64,000 nucleotides of DNA from Datisca glomerata (Eukaryota; Streptophyta; Magnoliopsida; Cucurbitales; Datiscaceae), in the NCBI GenBank assembly GCA_003255025.1, contig QANY01013654.1, forward strand, positions 1-64,000, given 5' to 3'. The notes beneath the pieces were generated by a model. The model did no database searches. It was not told the origin of the DNA and was given only the letters and a program-made list of their open reading frames with translations. The first letter of the stretch is position 1. Every line of letters starts with the position of its first letter. Positions 12,370-22,805 of the stretch are shown piece after piece. The translations under genes and the position numbers were made by a program.

Positions 12370-13200
12370 TGACCTGACAAGTGTTGGTAAAATGATCATT
12401 ATAACCACATTTAAAACACTTAATTTTACTTTTATCAACAAATTTTTATTGAATAATTTTTTTTGAATTTTCTTCTTGAATAATTTTTTTTACCAACCTT
12501 AGGATTAAGATTGAAATTTTTTCTATTCTTTTGGGAATGAACAATAGCAGGTAGTATGTACTGCTCATAGAAATTTCTTAATTCATATTTGACAGCTTTC
12601 TTTTTTTTATTAATTTATTTATTAATTCTCATGTCTATACACATTCTTAGACCTTCTTTTTATATTGTAGTGATAATTGTACTATATGTGAGACTATTAT
12701 AGTCTATATTTCCTAGGTCATCACTAAGGCTTGTCTTAATTTTGTGGTCAAACAAATCTGGTAAGCCATTTATGAATTTTTATTTTCAAAAGGATTGATT
12801 ACTATCATCCCTAGCCATTACTCTTGACCAAAATATATTTTTGTACCAGTTAAAATTGCTTAGGGTAAGATACCTAAGATTGGTTAATGGGTCATAGATA
12901 CGTGAAGTAACATTACTTGGCGTCCCAATGAAATGTTCTACTATTGTGTAGAAGAGGGTATTAATAGCATCAGGCATTGTTTCTTGATCCTCTACAAGGA
13001 TTGGGGTTCCTTCAACATCAATCTTTATTGCTGTAACGGTGGTATTTTTGAATTCTTCAGTGAGATATTTTTCCCACCAGAAATGAAACATTCTTGTGAA
13101 TCTTGTGAAAAAGCTTTATCACCTCATTGTGAGGCAAACTGTGTGTGGTGATATAATTGTTGGCTACCATAGTCATGTGCTGTAATTAGTTAAAGACTTC
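12370..13200 (-). pseudogene. Caulimovirid coat protein with zinc knuckle (copy A)
   Basis: The coat protein is readable from about 13200 to 12370 with stops. 12786-13091 is open and includes EDQETMPDAINTLFYTIVEH and TPSNVTSRIYDPL. Downstream, a CCHC zinc knuckle is encoded at 12377-12418 (C-F-K-C, then H, then C; spacing C-x2-C-x4-H-x4-C), intact here and mutated in copy B. In pararetroviruses this knuckle binds the pregenomic RNA during packaging. An acidic/serine-rich tail follows. Confidence 0.75.
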
Positions 13201-13775
13201 ATGTTCTAAAAGCCCATCAATATTTCATTCATCTAATTTTTCTGCAGAAATAGAGAATTGGTTAACTAATGAAGATTCAGTAATTTGGATGTCTGGAGGA
13301 ATAGGCTTTTTATGCAACTTCCTTTTCAATTTATTAATTTCTAAATTTTTAAATGTTTCTTCAATATTATGAATGGTTGAAGATTCATGTATTGTGGATG
13401 ATTCATAGGTGGAATCTGACCCATAACTTTCTGATTTAGAACTACTATCTTGGTTAATTACCTTACAAAAGCAGATGATTTAACAGATTTATTCTTCAAT
13501 TCTTGAAGCATTTAATCAATACTTTTATTGAGAGGAACAATATTTAAGGTGGTTTTGTCAGAAAGATTTATTAAAGGGGTTTCTTTTAGAGAATCATTAG
13601 GTGTAGGTTCATGAAGATCATCAACCTTATTCTCAATTTTATCTAATTGATATCCTATTGTTATTAAACTTTGATTAGTATAATTAAGTTGTTCAGCAAC
13701 CTTTTTATTTGGTTCTTCTTCCTTTGAAATCTTAAAAGGAGAAACAGTAATTAATGAATTTTTATGATTACTTAC
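13200..13775 (-). pseudogene. Caulimovirid linker between movement and coat proteins (copy A)
   Basis: Reverse-strand sequence matching 20960-21380 of copy B and 1080-1205 of the left-edge fragment. It encodes polar, low-complexity sequence with several stops. Homology to copy B stops at about 13772, where copy A is truncated. No separate function is assigned. Confidence 0.55.
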
Positions 13776-13965
13776 TTAATTATTTTTATTTAATCTGACT
13801 CTCCACCTACATGGTTAGTATTTTTATGCTTAATTATTTCTCTGTAATCTTAAATATTATAATTTGTGAGTCTGATGTATCAGTTTCTAAGATAATAAAG
13901 CAAAATGGTTTTGAAATCAATAATTTCAATGGTAGGGCAGCCGCTTTTTGCTTAATTATTTCTCT

Positions 13966-14775
13966 CTCTCTTGATCTCTCTCCTTCTCTCTCGTTATCTC
14001 TCTCACTGTCTCTCTATCTCATTCTCTATCTCATCTCTCTCTCTCCTTGACCCCCTCTCCCTCTCTCCTTCGCTCTCCTCACACTCTCTCCCCTCTCTCC
14101 CTCTCTCTCGTTCTCGCTTTGTCTATCTCTCCTTCTCCCTTGCTCCCTCGCTCACTCTCTCTCATTTTCTCTAACTCTCTCTCTCTCTTACTCTCGCTCT
14201 CTCTCTCTCTTTCTTGTTCTCTCTCTCTCTGTCTATCTATCCATCTATCTATCAATCTATATATATATATATATATATACATATATCTCCCTCTCTCGCT
14301 CTCTCTCACTTCCTCCCTCTCTCGCTCCCTCTCTCTCACCCTCTCTCGCTCTCTCTCACTCTCACTCTCCTTCTCGTTCTCTCTCTTTCTCTCTCTCCCT
14401 CGCTTTCTCTCTCTCTCTTGCTCACACACACACACTATCTCTCTCTCTATCCTTCTCTTTCACTCACTCTCTCTTTATCTCCCCTAATCCTTTCTCCCTC
14501 TCACTCTCACACTCCCTCTATATCTCTATATCTCTCTCTTTCTCTCTCTCTCCCTCACCCTTTCTCGCTCTCTTTCTTTGTCCCTCTTTCACTTTCTCTC
14601 TCTCCTTCCCTCGCTTTCACACTCTCTCTATCTCTCTCTCTCTCCATCTTTCGCTATCTCTCACTATCTCTCTCTTCCCCCCTCTCTATCATTCTCTCTC
14701 TCACTGTCTCTCTATCTCATTCTCTCTCTCACTGTCTCTCTATCTCAGTTTCTTTCTCTCTCTCATTCTCTCCAT
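13966..14775. repeat. 810-bp CT-rich low-complexity block with a (TA)n core
   Basis: Almost pure degenerate (CT)n with interspersed T and C. It includes a (CTAT)n/(TA)n patch at 14230-14284 and a (CA)n patch at 14423-14434. Three reading frames stay open over it (Ser/Leu-rich), but these are artefacts of the composition. Sub-blocks such as CTCACTGTCTCTCTATCTCATT recur around 14000 and 14700-14745, showing internal duplication. Confidence 0.9.
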
Positions 14776-15092
14776 AGATTGATGAATTAGATAAAATTTT
14801 GGAAGAAGTTGGGTTGAAGGATGACTTCAACGCAACCTTAATTCAACGGTATGTTAAATGTGGAAAAATAGATTTTCACAAAGATATTGAAATCTATTAT
14901 GATGACATAAAATTTTTTACTGTAAACCTATTGGGACAAACAATTTTTAAAATTGAATTTTCATACAAAATAGTCAAAGAATTTTTTTTACTGGAAGAAA
15001 CTTTCTTCGTCATGCCTGACAGATTTCAAAAAGGTCATAGGCATGTTGTGGAATCCTTAACAGAATCAATATCACTTTCGGAAATAATGTAA
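14776..15092 (+). pseudogene. Uncharacterised virus-associated ORF, about 100 codons
   Basis: An open frame entering from the CT block encodes an acidic/hydrophobic sequence including LEEVGLKDDFNATLIQRY and FKIEFSYKIVKEFFLLEE, and ends at TAA 15090-15092. A diverged, frame-broken copy lies at 15570-15850. It sits between an RNase H fragment and the viral 3' region in unit 2, so it probably belongs to the same pararetrovirus, but copies A and B lack it at the matching point. I do not recognise a domain. Confidence 0.4.
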
Positions 15093-15235
15093 GATTGATG
15101 AATAGTTCAAATATAGAAGAGTCTCTGACTCAACAGTTGGCCCTCAAGGCCCAAATTAAAGAGGAGTCGTCTACTCCTAATCAAACCTAATTAACAATAC
15201 TTGAGTCCATCAGATTCAATTCCCAATCAAATTTG

Positions 15236-15340
15236 TTAAATAAAAAATTTCTTTTAAAAATTGATTGCAAATATGCAAAACATGTTTTGACATTGCTTCC
15301 AAACAAAGTTTTTTCAGATAGTAATCTATTTTTAACATTT
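15236..15340 (+). pseudogene. Caulimovirid RNase H fragment
   Basis: A short piece encoding LLNKKFLLKIDCKYAKHVL, directly matching the RNase H of copy B (17640-17720, opposite strand). It follows the 3'-region sequence of unit 1, so viral 3' sequence precedes RNase H sequence here, another sign of permuted or concatenated viral DNA. Frame breaks follow after about 15300. Confidence 0.7.
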
Positions 15341-15399
15341 TTTATTTCAATATTCAAGACATTTGTTCAGAAAATCAGTTCAAAATTCTACCATGAAGG

Positions 15400-16640
15400 A
15401 ATTTGAGAATTCTGACCTACGAGAATATGTAAAGGTAAAAACCTAGAATACTCAACCAAAATTCTTTTGGAATCAAGAATTTCAATGGTAGGCCAGCCAT
15501 TTTTTTACTCAAAATTCACATTCATTAGTTTTGATCATAATGGATTTGAATATTAGAGACATGCATGGATTGATGATTGGATAAATTTTTAGAAGTTGGG
15601 TTGAAACATGACTTCAACACATCCTTAATTCAACGGTATGAGAAAGGTGAAAAATAGATTCTTACAAAGATAATGAAATCTGTTATGATGACAGAAAATT
15701 TTTAACTGTGAACCTATTGGGACAATCAAGTTTTAAAATTGAATTTTTAGACAAAACAATCAAAGAATTTTTTATACTGGAAGGAATTTTCTTCGTCATG
15801 CCTGACGGATTTTTAAAAAAGGTCATAGGCATGTTGTTGAATCCTTAATTTGAAATTTTCAGATTGATGAATTGTTCAAATATAGAAGAGTTTTAGACTT
15901 AACAATTAGCCCTCAATGCCCAAATTAAAGAGGCGTCTTCTACTCCTAACCAAGCCCAATTAATAATACTTGGATACATCAGATCCAATTACCAATCAGC
16001 TCTGGTCCATCAATTTGACTCATTCTCAATTACTCAACTCTTTAATGCCCAAACGCTTAGCCAACCAATTATAAATTACAGGAAATTATCCTCTTATTTT
16101 TGAAAATGCCAAGCAAAAATCTCTTTCATCTTGAGCTTCCATTTGCTCATTTGAAGGATTATACCCAAATTGTCAAAACTCATTTCATTCTTAAATTTTA
16201 TTATGTCCTAGACACAATGATAAAAATCTCAGTTTCTACAGAGACATTTTCTTAAAAATAAAATCCATATATATTAGCAAAATCAAAAGTTTTGAAGGAA
16301 AAATCTTCTATCATTTCTTCTATATTCTCACAATAAAAACCATTGCGGATTGAAAAGTTCATCCTTCAGCTTTCAAAATACTTTCAAATATAAAACAATA
16401 CAATTAGTTTGACTATATTGATGCTTGACACATGATTTTTCTGCATCAAAATAGTGATTTTTCTACTCATGGTTTTTAAATTTTGATTAAAATTTCAAAC
16501 TATTTTTTCAAATTGGTTCTTAAGATGGTGGTCCATTCATGATCTTGTCTTAGAACTTTTTTCAATTGATTTATAATAATATTTTAATTTATTTATAAAA
16601 GTTTACAACCCTCACTAATTGAGGTCTCCTTTCCCCAAAA
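15400..16640 (+). mobile_element. Caulimovirid-derived unit 2 and viral 3' region
   Basis: 15465-15890 repeats unit 1 without the CT block (only about 70 bp separates the two conserved parts). 15890-16640 matches the reverse strand of 9000-9740 over its whole length, with landmarks CCCAAATTAAAGAGG, TCATCAATTTGACTCATTCTC and ACCCTCACTAATTGAGGT. Scattered stops remove coding capacity. Confidence 0.7.
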
Positions 16641-17140
16641 TACTTTATTTTTCAAATAAACACAGAATACCTTGGATCCTGAAGTGGAAATACGCAATTG
16701 AAGAGTGGAATTCTCACCAGATAATATTATGTTAAATGGTGAGATAATTTTAATACCCAAAAAAAAATTGTCTCCATCAACCACGAATTTGCAAAATACC
16801 TTTTACCCAGGCTCCATTAAAAATTAATGAGTTCATTAACCTAAATCCACAAATTAAACCATTCAATCTAAAATCATCAAAAGAATCCAAACCTGAATTC
16901 AAACTCTCTTCAAAGGAAAATCAAATGCCACAAAGCGTAAATCCAAATTAAAGCAAGAATTAATCTAAACCAAATTGAAGCAAGAATTTTGATTTTGAAT
17001 CATCTGTAGAGCCAAATCACTCAATTAAACCAAATATCCAGAAATGTCAATCATCCAAAACCTTCCCTCAACAATTGAAGGATAAGAATAAATTACAGGG
17101 TTGTGTCCTACCACAATGGGCCTATGACGCATTTCAATAC
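16640..17140. other. Sequence between viral 3' region and promoter-like region
   Basis: No gene is supported. Repeated AATCCAAA/AATTGAAGCAAGAATT phrases occur at 16900-17000. It could be the viral non-coding region or host DNA. A minus-strand open frame of 63 codons (16593-16784) has no recognisable features. Confidence 0.35.
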
Positions 17141-17640
17141 TCTTAGGACCCGTTTGATGACATTAAACTTAGTGTTGAAATTATCCGAAAATCAAGAAGT
17201 TTGAAAATAATATCATAATGACATTCCAGCATAATGCAACGGTCATAGTGAACTATATGACAAGAAATAATGACTTCTCTAACAATCAATAATCAGAGCA
17301 TAAAAATTCAAGATAGCAATTATCAAGGAATGTCAATAATGACTTTGATATACATTAATAGTCACAATAACTTTTCAAAACAACAATCATGACTAGAGCA
17401 ATAATGAAGATGTAAAGTCCAATATTACAATTATGAAGGAATCTTTGTAATTTATCTTTTTATGCAATCATTGTACTAGTTGTCAAATAAGTATGCAACA
17501 ATTTTGTCTTTTATTTTAATTAGTCAAAAGTAAAAATGTAAAATGTTTTGACTTTTGTAGAAAAGAATAGTGCAGGTAAGTGATGGGTTCCCAGTGAACT
17601 TCCCTTTCCTTGCCTATAAATAGGCTGCCATCTCCCATGG
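17141..17640 (+). promoter_or_regulatory. Putative caulimovirid pregenomic-RNA promoter, TATA at 17614-17624
   Basis: CTATAAATAGG at 17614-17624 is a strong plant TATA box on the plus strand, preceded by a C/T-rich GAACTTCCCTTTCCTTGC stretch and, further up, a CCAAT-like box (17431) and repeated AATGACTT phrases (17268 and 17339). It follows the viral 3' region in the same orientation, where the intergenic promoter of a circular pararetrovirus genome is expected. The viral leader that should follow is absent: from about 17641 the sequence is the antisense strand of copy B RNase H. Promoter activity is inferred. Confidence 0.5.
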
Positions 17641-17941
17641 AAGCAATATTTTTAACATCTTTTTCCAAAACATGTTTTATAGATTTACAGTCAATTTTCA
17701 AGAGAAATTTTTTATTTAGCAAGTCATCTTAAATTTTTTGAATACATAAAACAACAGGTAAAATTTCTTTCTTAATTGTATTGTAATTTATTTGTGATTG
17801 AGTCCAAGTTTCATATGTGAACCTAACAATTTGCCTTGGTGATTCTGGAGAAATTTTTTGTAATAAGATATCTCCATATTCAAGTTCAGAGGTATCCGTT
17901 TGGACAATTTTAAAAGAATTATTAGTTGGGATCCAAGACAA
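17641..17941 (-). pseudogene. Caulimovirid RNase H, truncated (copy B)
   Basis: Starts with QTDTSELEYGDILLQK, the first conserved aspartate region, then YETWTQSQINYNTIKKEIL and LLNKKFLLKIDCKS. A stop at 17729 splits the domain, and homology ends after DVKNIAS, where the sequence crosses into the opposite-strand promoter. The C-terminal catalytic part is missing. Confidence 0.75.
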
Positions 17942-17999
17942 GGAAGTGTCTTAACATGAGTTTTTAATTTTCTTAATTAAATTGGTATGGAAAGTTGTC

Positions 18000-18800
18000 C
18001 ATGGATAGGGATTTTTCTTCAGCTTTTCAAAGAGAGACTTGCAATCAATTCCCAAATTATTATAAAAATCAGGTATGTAATTCAATGATCCCAAAAACCT
18101 TTGCAATTGGGTTTTATCAAGGATTTCATTGAGAAATTTACCAGTAAATTGTATGACTCGATCAATTAGTTTAATTATGGAATGATGTATTTCTAATCGT
18201 AGAAATCTGATCTTAGATTGAAAAAATTGATTTTACTTGCAGAGATAACTAAACCATTTGCCTTATTATCTTAGCAAACAATTCAAGATGTTTTCAATGT
18301 TGTTCTATTGATCTAGAGAAAATGTGAACATCATCAATATATATAATTGAGAAAACAGCAAATTGATTAAAGATTTCATTCATTATATTCTAGAATTCAG
18401 TAGGAGAATTTTTAAGACAAAAAAGCAGTACATTTCATTCGTAATGGCCAAATAGAGTTACAAATGCAGTTTTGTATTTATCATTTTTATTTATCTGGAT
18501 TTGCCAGAATTCAAATTTCATGTCAAATTTAGAGAATACAACATCTCCAAGCTTGTTGATTAAGTCTCTTTTGTTTAGTATATGATATCTTATCTGTTCC
18601 AAAACATTGTTAAGGGATTTGTAGTTAATTACTAACTAAGGAACTCCTCGTTCAATTTCACTGGCCTTTTGGACATAAACGGTCGAGCAAGACCAATGAA
18701 ATTTTCTTCTTCTAATAATATTTTTATTGAGCAGTTCTGCAATTTCTTTCTTATATAACTCAAGCATTTCAGTATTCATTTGAACTTGTCGCGCCTTTGT
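18000..18800 (-). pseudogene. Caulimovirid reverse transcriptase (copy B), YIDD retained
   Basis: Readable on the minus strand through several stops: KKEIAELLNKNIIRR, FHWSCSTVYVQK, KRDLINKLGDVVFSKFDMK, then the palm motif YIDD at 18330-18341 followed by V-H-I-F-S. The catalytic aspartate pair is intact, unlike copy A, but the frame is interrupted (for example the expected PQLVI reads P-stop-LVI), so no enzyme is expected. Confidence 0.75.
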
Positions 18801-19249
18801 TTGTATATTCTTTTCATCAAATCCCTTAATGTAAGATAGACTGACAGTATGATCTTCATCTGCCAGAAAGTATTGGGAATGTCAACACATAATTCTTTGC
18901 AAATTTTTGTTCAAAGATTTTAATTTGTTTCGAAGAGCAGGATTTGAAGATGTTCTTGAATTCTTTTGAATTTTATTTCGTCTTGCAAAAAACATAATCG
19001 GTTTTTCTTTACCATAAATTAAATTACAGGTTTAAAACTGATTTTTGTTTTAAAGTTTTCATTTTCTCATTGTGAGAAAAAGAAAGAAATTTGAATTTGA
19101 CAGATTTATCCATGAAGTAAGTAATTATATCATCATGCTTTGTTCTAAAATGGTACAACATAAAAATGAATGGTAAACCCAAAAGAATTTTATATGTCAT
19201 ATTTTTACTAAGACAAATGATTTTTAAAGCATACATTGTCTTGACAAAT

Positions 19250-19440
19250 ATGAACTTTAGGGATTTCATAATTGATATGCATTCTAAAACTGTTTGGAGA
19301 GGACAAAGATTCTTTTGTCTTCTTAAAATACTTGGTAGGAATGAATCATTTTTGCATACAATTCAAATCAACTCCTGAATCAATAAGAGCCATTGAAGCG
19401 AAATCAAAATCTTAAATTATTTTTCTGAGCATTATGTGTC
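19250..19440 (-). pseudogene. Caulimovirid aspartic protease (copy B)
   Basis: The active-site segment reads ALIDSGVDLNC, with the catalytic D-S-G intact. A TGA follows six codons later (after C-M-Q-K), and the frame resumes as FIPTKYFKKTKES and INYEIPKVHIC. Compare copy A, where the D-S-G has become D-S-R. Confidence 0.7.
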
Positions 19441-20115
19441 ATTTTTTTTATTTTGATGTGATCAAAAATTTGGATGAAGTTATCATCATCTTGATTGTTG
19501 ATAATATGTTCTTCAACCTCCTTATCAAAAATTAGGGTTTTACTATGTTCTCCTAGTTCATTGGATTCATGATTTTTAATTAAATTTTCTATTTTTAAGA
19601 GATTTAATTCTTTTGTTATTTATGTGTTTGATTCTTTTAATTCTTTTACTTCAATTTTAATATTTTTATTTCTTTTTTAAGTTCTTGTAAAGTAACTTCT
19701 TTTCTTTTCCTTTAATTTTGTTAAATTTTTCAAGAGTTTATTAAAAGCTTGCAGTATTATTGAGAGACTTAGAATTTTCATTATTTTGAATTATTTTCTT
19801 AAGTCTTTCAAGATATTCTTATTTTAATTCCGAATTTTCAATATTACTAATTAAATCTAACAAAAGATTTTTCTGTTCTTCATTTTTATTTAAAACATTA
19901 ATATTTTTCTAGCAACAGCTATTCCCGCACCTCACAGAGATGTTAGGAGAATTACTGTAAGAACTTGAAGAGTTTGATTCGTCAGATTCAGGGGATTCAA
20001 ATTCTCCTAAATCTTCATTACTACTTTCATAGTAATATATTTATTCTATGATTCTAAACAATTCTTGTTTATCTTCATCAAAAATTTTTAATTGATTAAT
20101 TTTATTTTTTACTTG

Positions 20116-20157
20116 GTAACTATTGAAAAAATGACCATTATCTTCACATTTAAAGCA
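20116..20157 (-). pseudogene. Zinc knuckle of copy B with last Cys lost
   Basis: The 14 residues read C-F-K-C-E-D-N-G-H-F-F-N-S-Y. The spacing of C-x2-C-x4-H-x4-C is kept, but the fourth ligand is Tyr instead of Cys (a TGT/TGC to TAC change). Copy A keeps the Cys. Confidence 0.8.
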
Positions 20158-20358
20158 CTTAATTTTACTTTTATCAATAATTTTTCATTAATTTTATTCT
20201 TGGATAATTCTTATTCTTAGAAAAGTATTTGTCCAAAACTTTTTTTTGTGAAATTTTTTCCTATATGGTTTGTAAACTCTTTTAGGATTAAGATGAGAAT
20301 TTTTCATATTCTTTTTGGGAAGGAGTAATAACAGGTAATCCATATTGCTCACAAAAAG

Positions 20359-20960
20359 TTACCTAATTTGTATTTGGCAGTTTTTTTTTTTAATTTGTTT
20401 GTGAATTTTCATGTCTAGACACATTCTTAGACTTTTTTGTATTGTAGTTATAATTGTACCGTAGGTGAGACTATTATTATCTATAGTTCCTGGGTCATCA
20501 CTAAGGACTATCCTAATTTTGTGGGTAAACAAATTTGGTAAGCCATTACTCTGGAAAAAAAAATTATGTCTGTTAAAATCAATTAGGGTAGGACAGCTAA
20601 GATTAATTAATTGGTTATAGATACGTGAAGTAACATTACTTGGTGTTTCGATGAAATGTTTAATTATTGTGTAGAAGAGTGTATTAATGACATTAGGCAT
20701 TGTTTCCTGATCCTCTCTAAGGATTGTGGTTCCTTTAGCATCAACCTTTATTGCTGTGAGAATGATATTTTTAGATTCTTCTATCACATATTTTTCCCAC
20801 CAGGAATGAAGCATTCCTGTGAATAATGTCACTAAAAGTTTTATTACCTCATTGTAAGGCAAACTGTGTGTGGTGATGTAACTGTTGGCTACGATAGTCA
20901 TGTGTTGTAATTTGTTGAGGACTTCTTGTTCTGAAAGCCCATCAATATTCCATTCATATA
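20359..20960 (-). pseudogene. Caulimovirid coat protein (copy B)
   Basis: A 180-codon open frame (20359-20901), extended upstream by readable sequence to about 20960. Recognisable parts are HSWWEKYVIEESKN, REDQETMPNVINTLFYTIIK, TPSNVTSRIYNQL and LPNLFTHKIRIVLS, then a lysine-rich C-terminus. Compared with copy A and the left-edge fragment, a piece around the F-W-K-E-K motif is deleted before LPNLF. The gene continues to the zinc knuckle at 20116-20157 through stops. Confidence 0.8.
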
Positions 20961-21923
20961 ATTTTTCTGCAGAAAAAAAAATTGATTAATTAAAGATGAT
21001 TCACTAATTTGAATGTCTAGAGGAATATGATTTTTATGCCACTTTCTTTCCAATTTATTAATTTCTAATTTTTTAAATATTTTTTCAATATTATGAATGT
21101 TTGAAGATTCGTGAATTGTGGATGATTCATAGGTGAAATCTGAACTAGGACTTTCTGATTTAAAACTACTATCTTGGTTAATTACTTTAACAGAATTGGA
21201 TGACTCAACAGATATTCATTAGGTTTAGGCTCATGAAGATCATGAACCTTATTCTCAATTTTATCTAATTATTTTCCTATTGTTATTAAGTTTTGGTTTG
21301 TGTAATTGAGTTGTTCAATAATTTTTTTATTGGATTCTTCTTCCATTGAAATCTTAAAAGGAGAAGTAGCAATTAAAGATTTTTTATGATTAATTATAAT
21401 TGTTTCAGATGGGGGATGAATAGCAGACACCACACTGGAGTCTTCCTTGACCTATTTGGTTTTGGAAATTACTTTAATATTCTTTTCATAAATATCCTCG
21501 ATATAATCAAGGAAAAATATGTCAGCAATGATGATTTTTCTTAGATCCACGTTGTATGTTTCTCTGAACCTATTGCGTCTATTGAGATTGGCTGGGTCAT
21601 TCATGTGTTGGGTTAGACTTTCTTAATCATGCTTGTATTCTTATCTTAGGGTGCCTAAATTTAAAACTAAAAGTTGGGGATTGACAAGAGATAAGGCTCC
21701 TTGAAAATCAGATTCAGTTGGTGATTCTATTTCGCCAGATTATTCAGTCTTATTATCAAAGATTGGCTGACTAACTTGAAAAACTGTTGATGTGCCTTTA
21801 AATCTTAAATTTTTTATTTTTTTTATTTTTTTTATTTTTTTATTTTTTTTCTAATTGATAGATTCTAAGATCTTGACTATTATTGGTAGTGGATTCAGAA
21901 AATGAATTCTTAGGAGTGCTAGA

Positions 21924-22566
21924 CTAGTTAAGCTCCCTATTTTGAGGATTAAAAATGGAAGATTGGAAATTAATTTTAACGGTACCATCCATGTACTGCT
22001 GGATATAATCAATATCTTCAATTGGGCGTTGAATTGGAGTGAGTTGGTTTTCATTGGTTAAAATCCAATTTGTAGGTAAAGTAATATCTGACCACCTAAT
22101 AGTTTTAGGGATTCTAATATTAGCATTACTTTGGCTGGATTGAATCCATAGGGTTTGATTTTTTGGACTCCTATTAATGGCTTGGAAATTTATATTGATT
22201 TTGGTAATTTTGTAATGAATTCTAAAAATCAAAGCTAGGGGTTGGGTACCTTCAAGGATTTGGTAACCACTAGTTTCGATATTCAAAGTTAGAGATTTAA
22301 GAATATGGGGGTCTGCTAGTTTCATGCTCTTTCCCAAGAGTATATATTTTTTAAATTATTTTGACATGATGTTGAGACTTGAAGGAAATAATAGACCATG
22401 TTGATTTATAAATTTCTTTACTAGAGAATTTAGGTATATTTCATACCCTATAATCTACTTAATCATCTGCTAAGTATTCAAAAGATTCTTCATTAATTAT
22501 GTTTGATATTATATTTATTGTAGACTTATTGCTACTAGAAGAATTACTTCTAAATAATATACTCAT
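21924..22566 (-). pseudogene. Caulimovirid movement protein (copy B)
   Basis: Begins at an ATG (22566-22564) with MSILFRSNSSSSNKS. A frame with in-frame TAA/TGA codons near 22462 and 22443 leads to a frameshift at an A-run near 22345-22355. It is then open from about 22337 to 21924: LADPHILKSLTLNIETSGYQ, a beta-rich core with TIRWSDITLPTNWIL, and the end YMDGTVKINFQSS. The position upstream of coat protein and the core pattern fit the 30K-superfamily cell-to-cell movement protein. The frame breaks make it non-functional. Confidence 0.65.
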
Positions 22567-22805
22567 GACCCAAGATAATTAAATTATTCTTATGATAAAA
22601 AAATTCATCATGTATTTTAATTTTCAAACATGCTTCTATAACCTCCTATGAAGTCACTCTTCTCCCCATTGCCTTTACAACTACCCTACCTTCGGTATTT
22701 ACACATCTAAAATGTCTTATTAGAGTGCCTGAAGCAAACCAAATAGAAACCGATATGTCTAATTCACAGATTAGTAAATCAAAGATTACAGAAAATTAAT
22801 CAAGC
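22550..22805 (-). pseudogene. Small ORF upstream of and overlapping the movement protein
   Basis: A minus-strand frame is open from just after a TAA near 22808 to TAG at 22552-22550, apart from one internal TAG. It contains IWFASGTLIRHFRCVNTEG and DEFFYHKNNLIILGHEY. It overlaps the movement-protein ATG (22566) by 17 nt in another frame. Short overlapping or abutting ORFs are typical of polycistronic pararetroviral RNAs. Its family is not recognised. Confidence 0.4.

Larger units (their letters stand above)
9000..13775 (-). mobile_element. Endogenous caulimovirid copy A
   Basis: A pararetrovirus relic read on the minus strand, from the movement/coat linker (13775) through coat protein, zinc knuckle, protease, reverse transcriptase and RNase H to a 3' region ending near 9000. 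The order matches copy B at 17641-22830. The movement protein itself is missing on the upstream side. No LTRs, integrase or target duplications are seen, as expected for illegitimate capture of pararetroviral DNA. Stops and frameshifts break every gene. The 3' region 9000-9740 is matched in inverted orientation by 15890-16640. Confidence 0.85.
13890..15232 (+). mobile_element. Caulimovirid-derived duplicated unit 1 with embedded CT block
   Basis: Unit 1 starts with sequence around 13890-13945 (AATTTCAATGGTAGGGCAGCC) that recurs at 15465-15500. It is then interrupted by a pyrimidine block (13966-14775) and resumes at 14776-15232, which recurs at 15570-15990. The end (15115-15232) matches the 3' region of copy A (9600-9740) in inverse orientation. 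The duplication is therefore head to tail, and only unit 1 carries the CT block. Confidence 0.6.

Noticed and set aside
13971..14790. Several long Ser/Leu-rich or Arg/Glu-rich ORFs on both strands
   Set aside because: They are by-products of the CT-rich low-complexity block: open in several frames, without domains.
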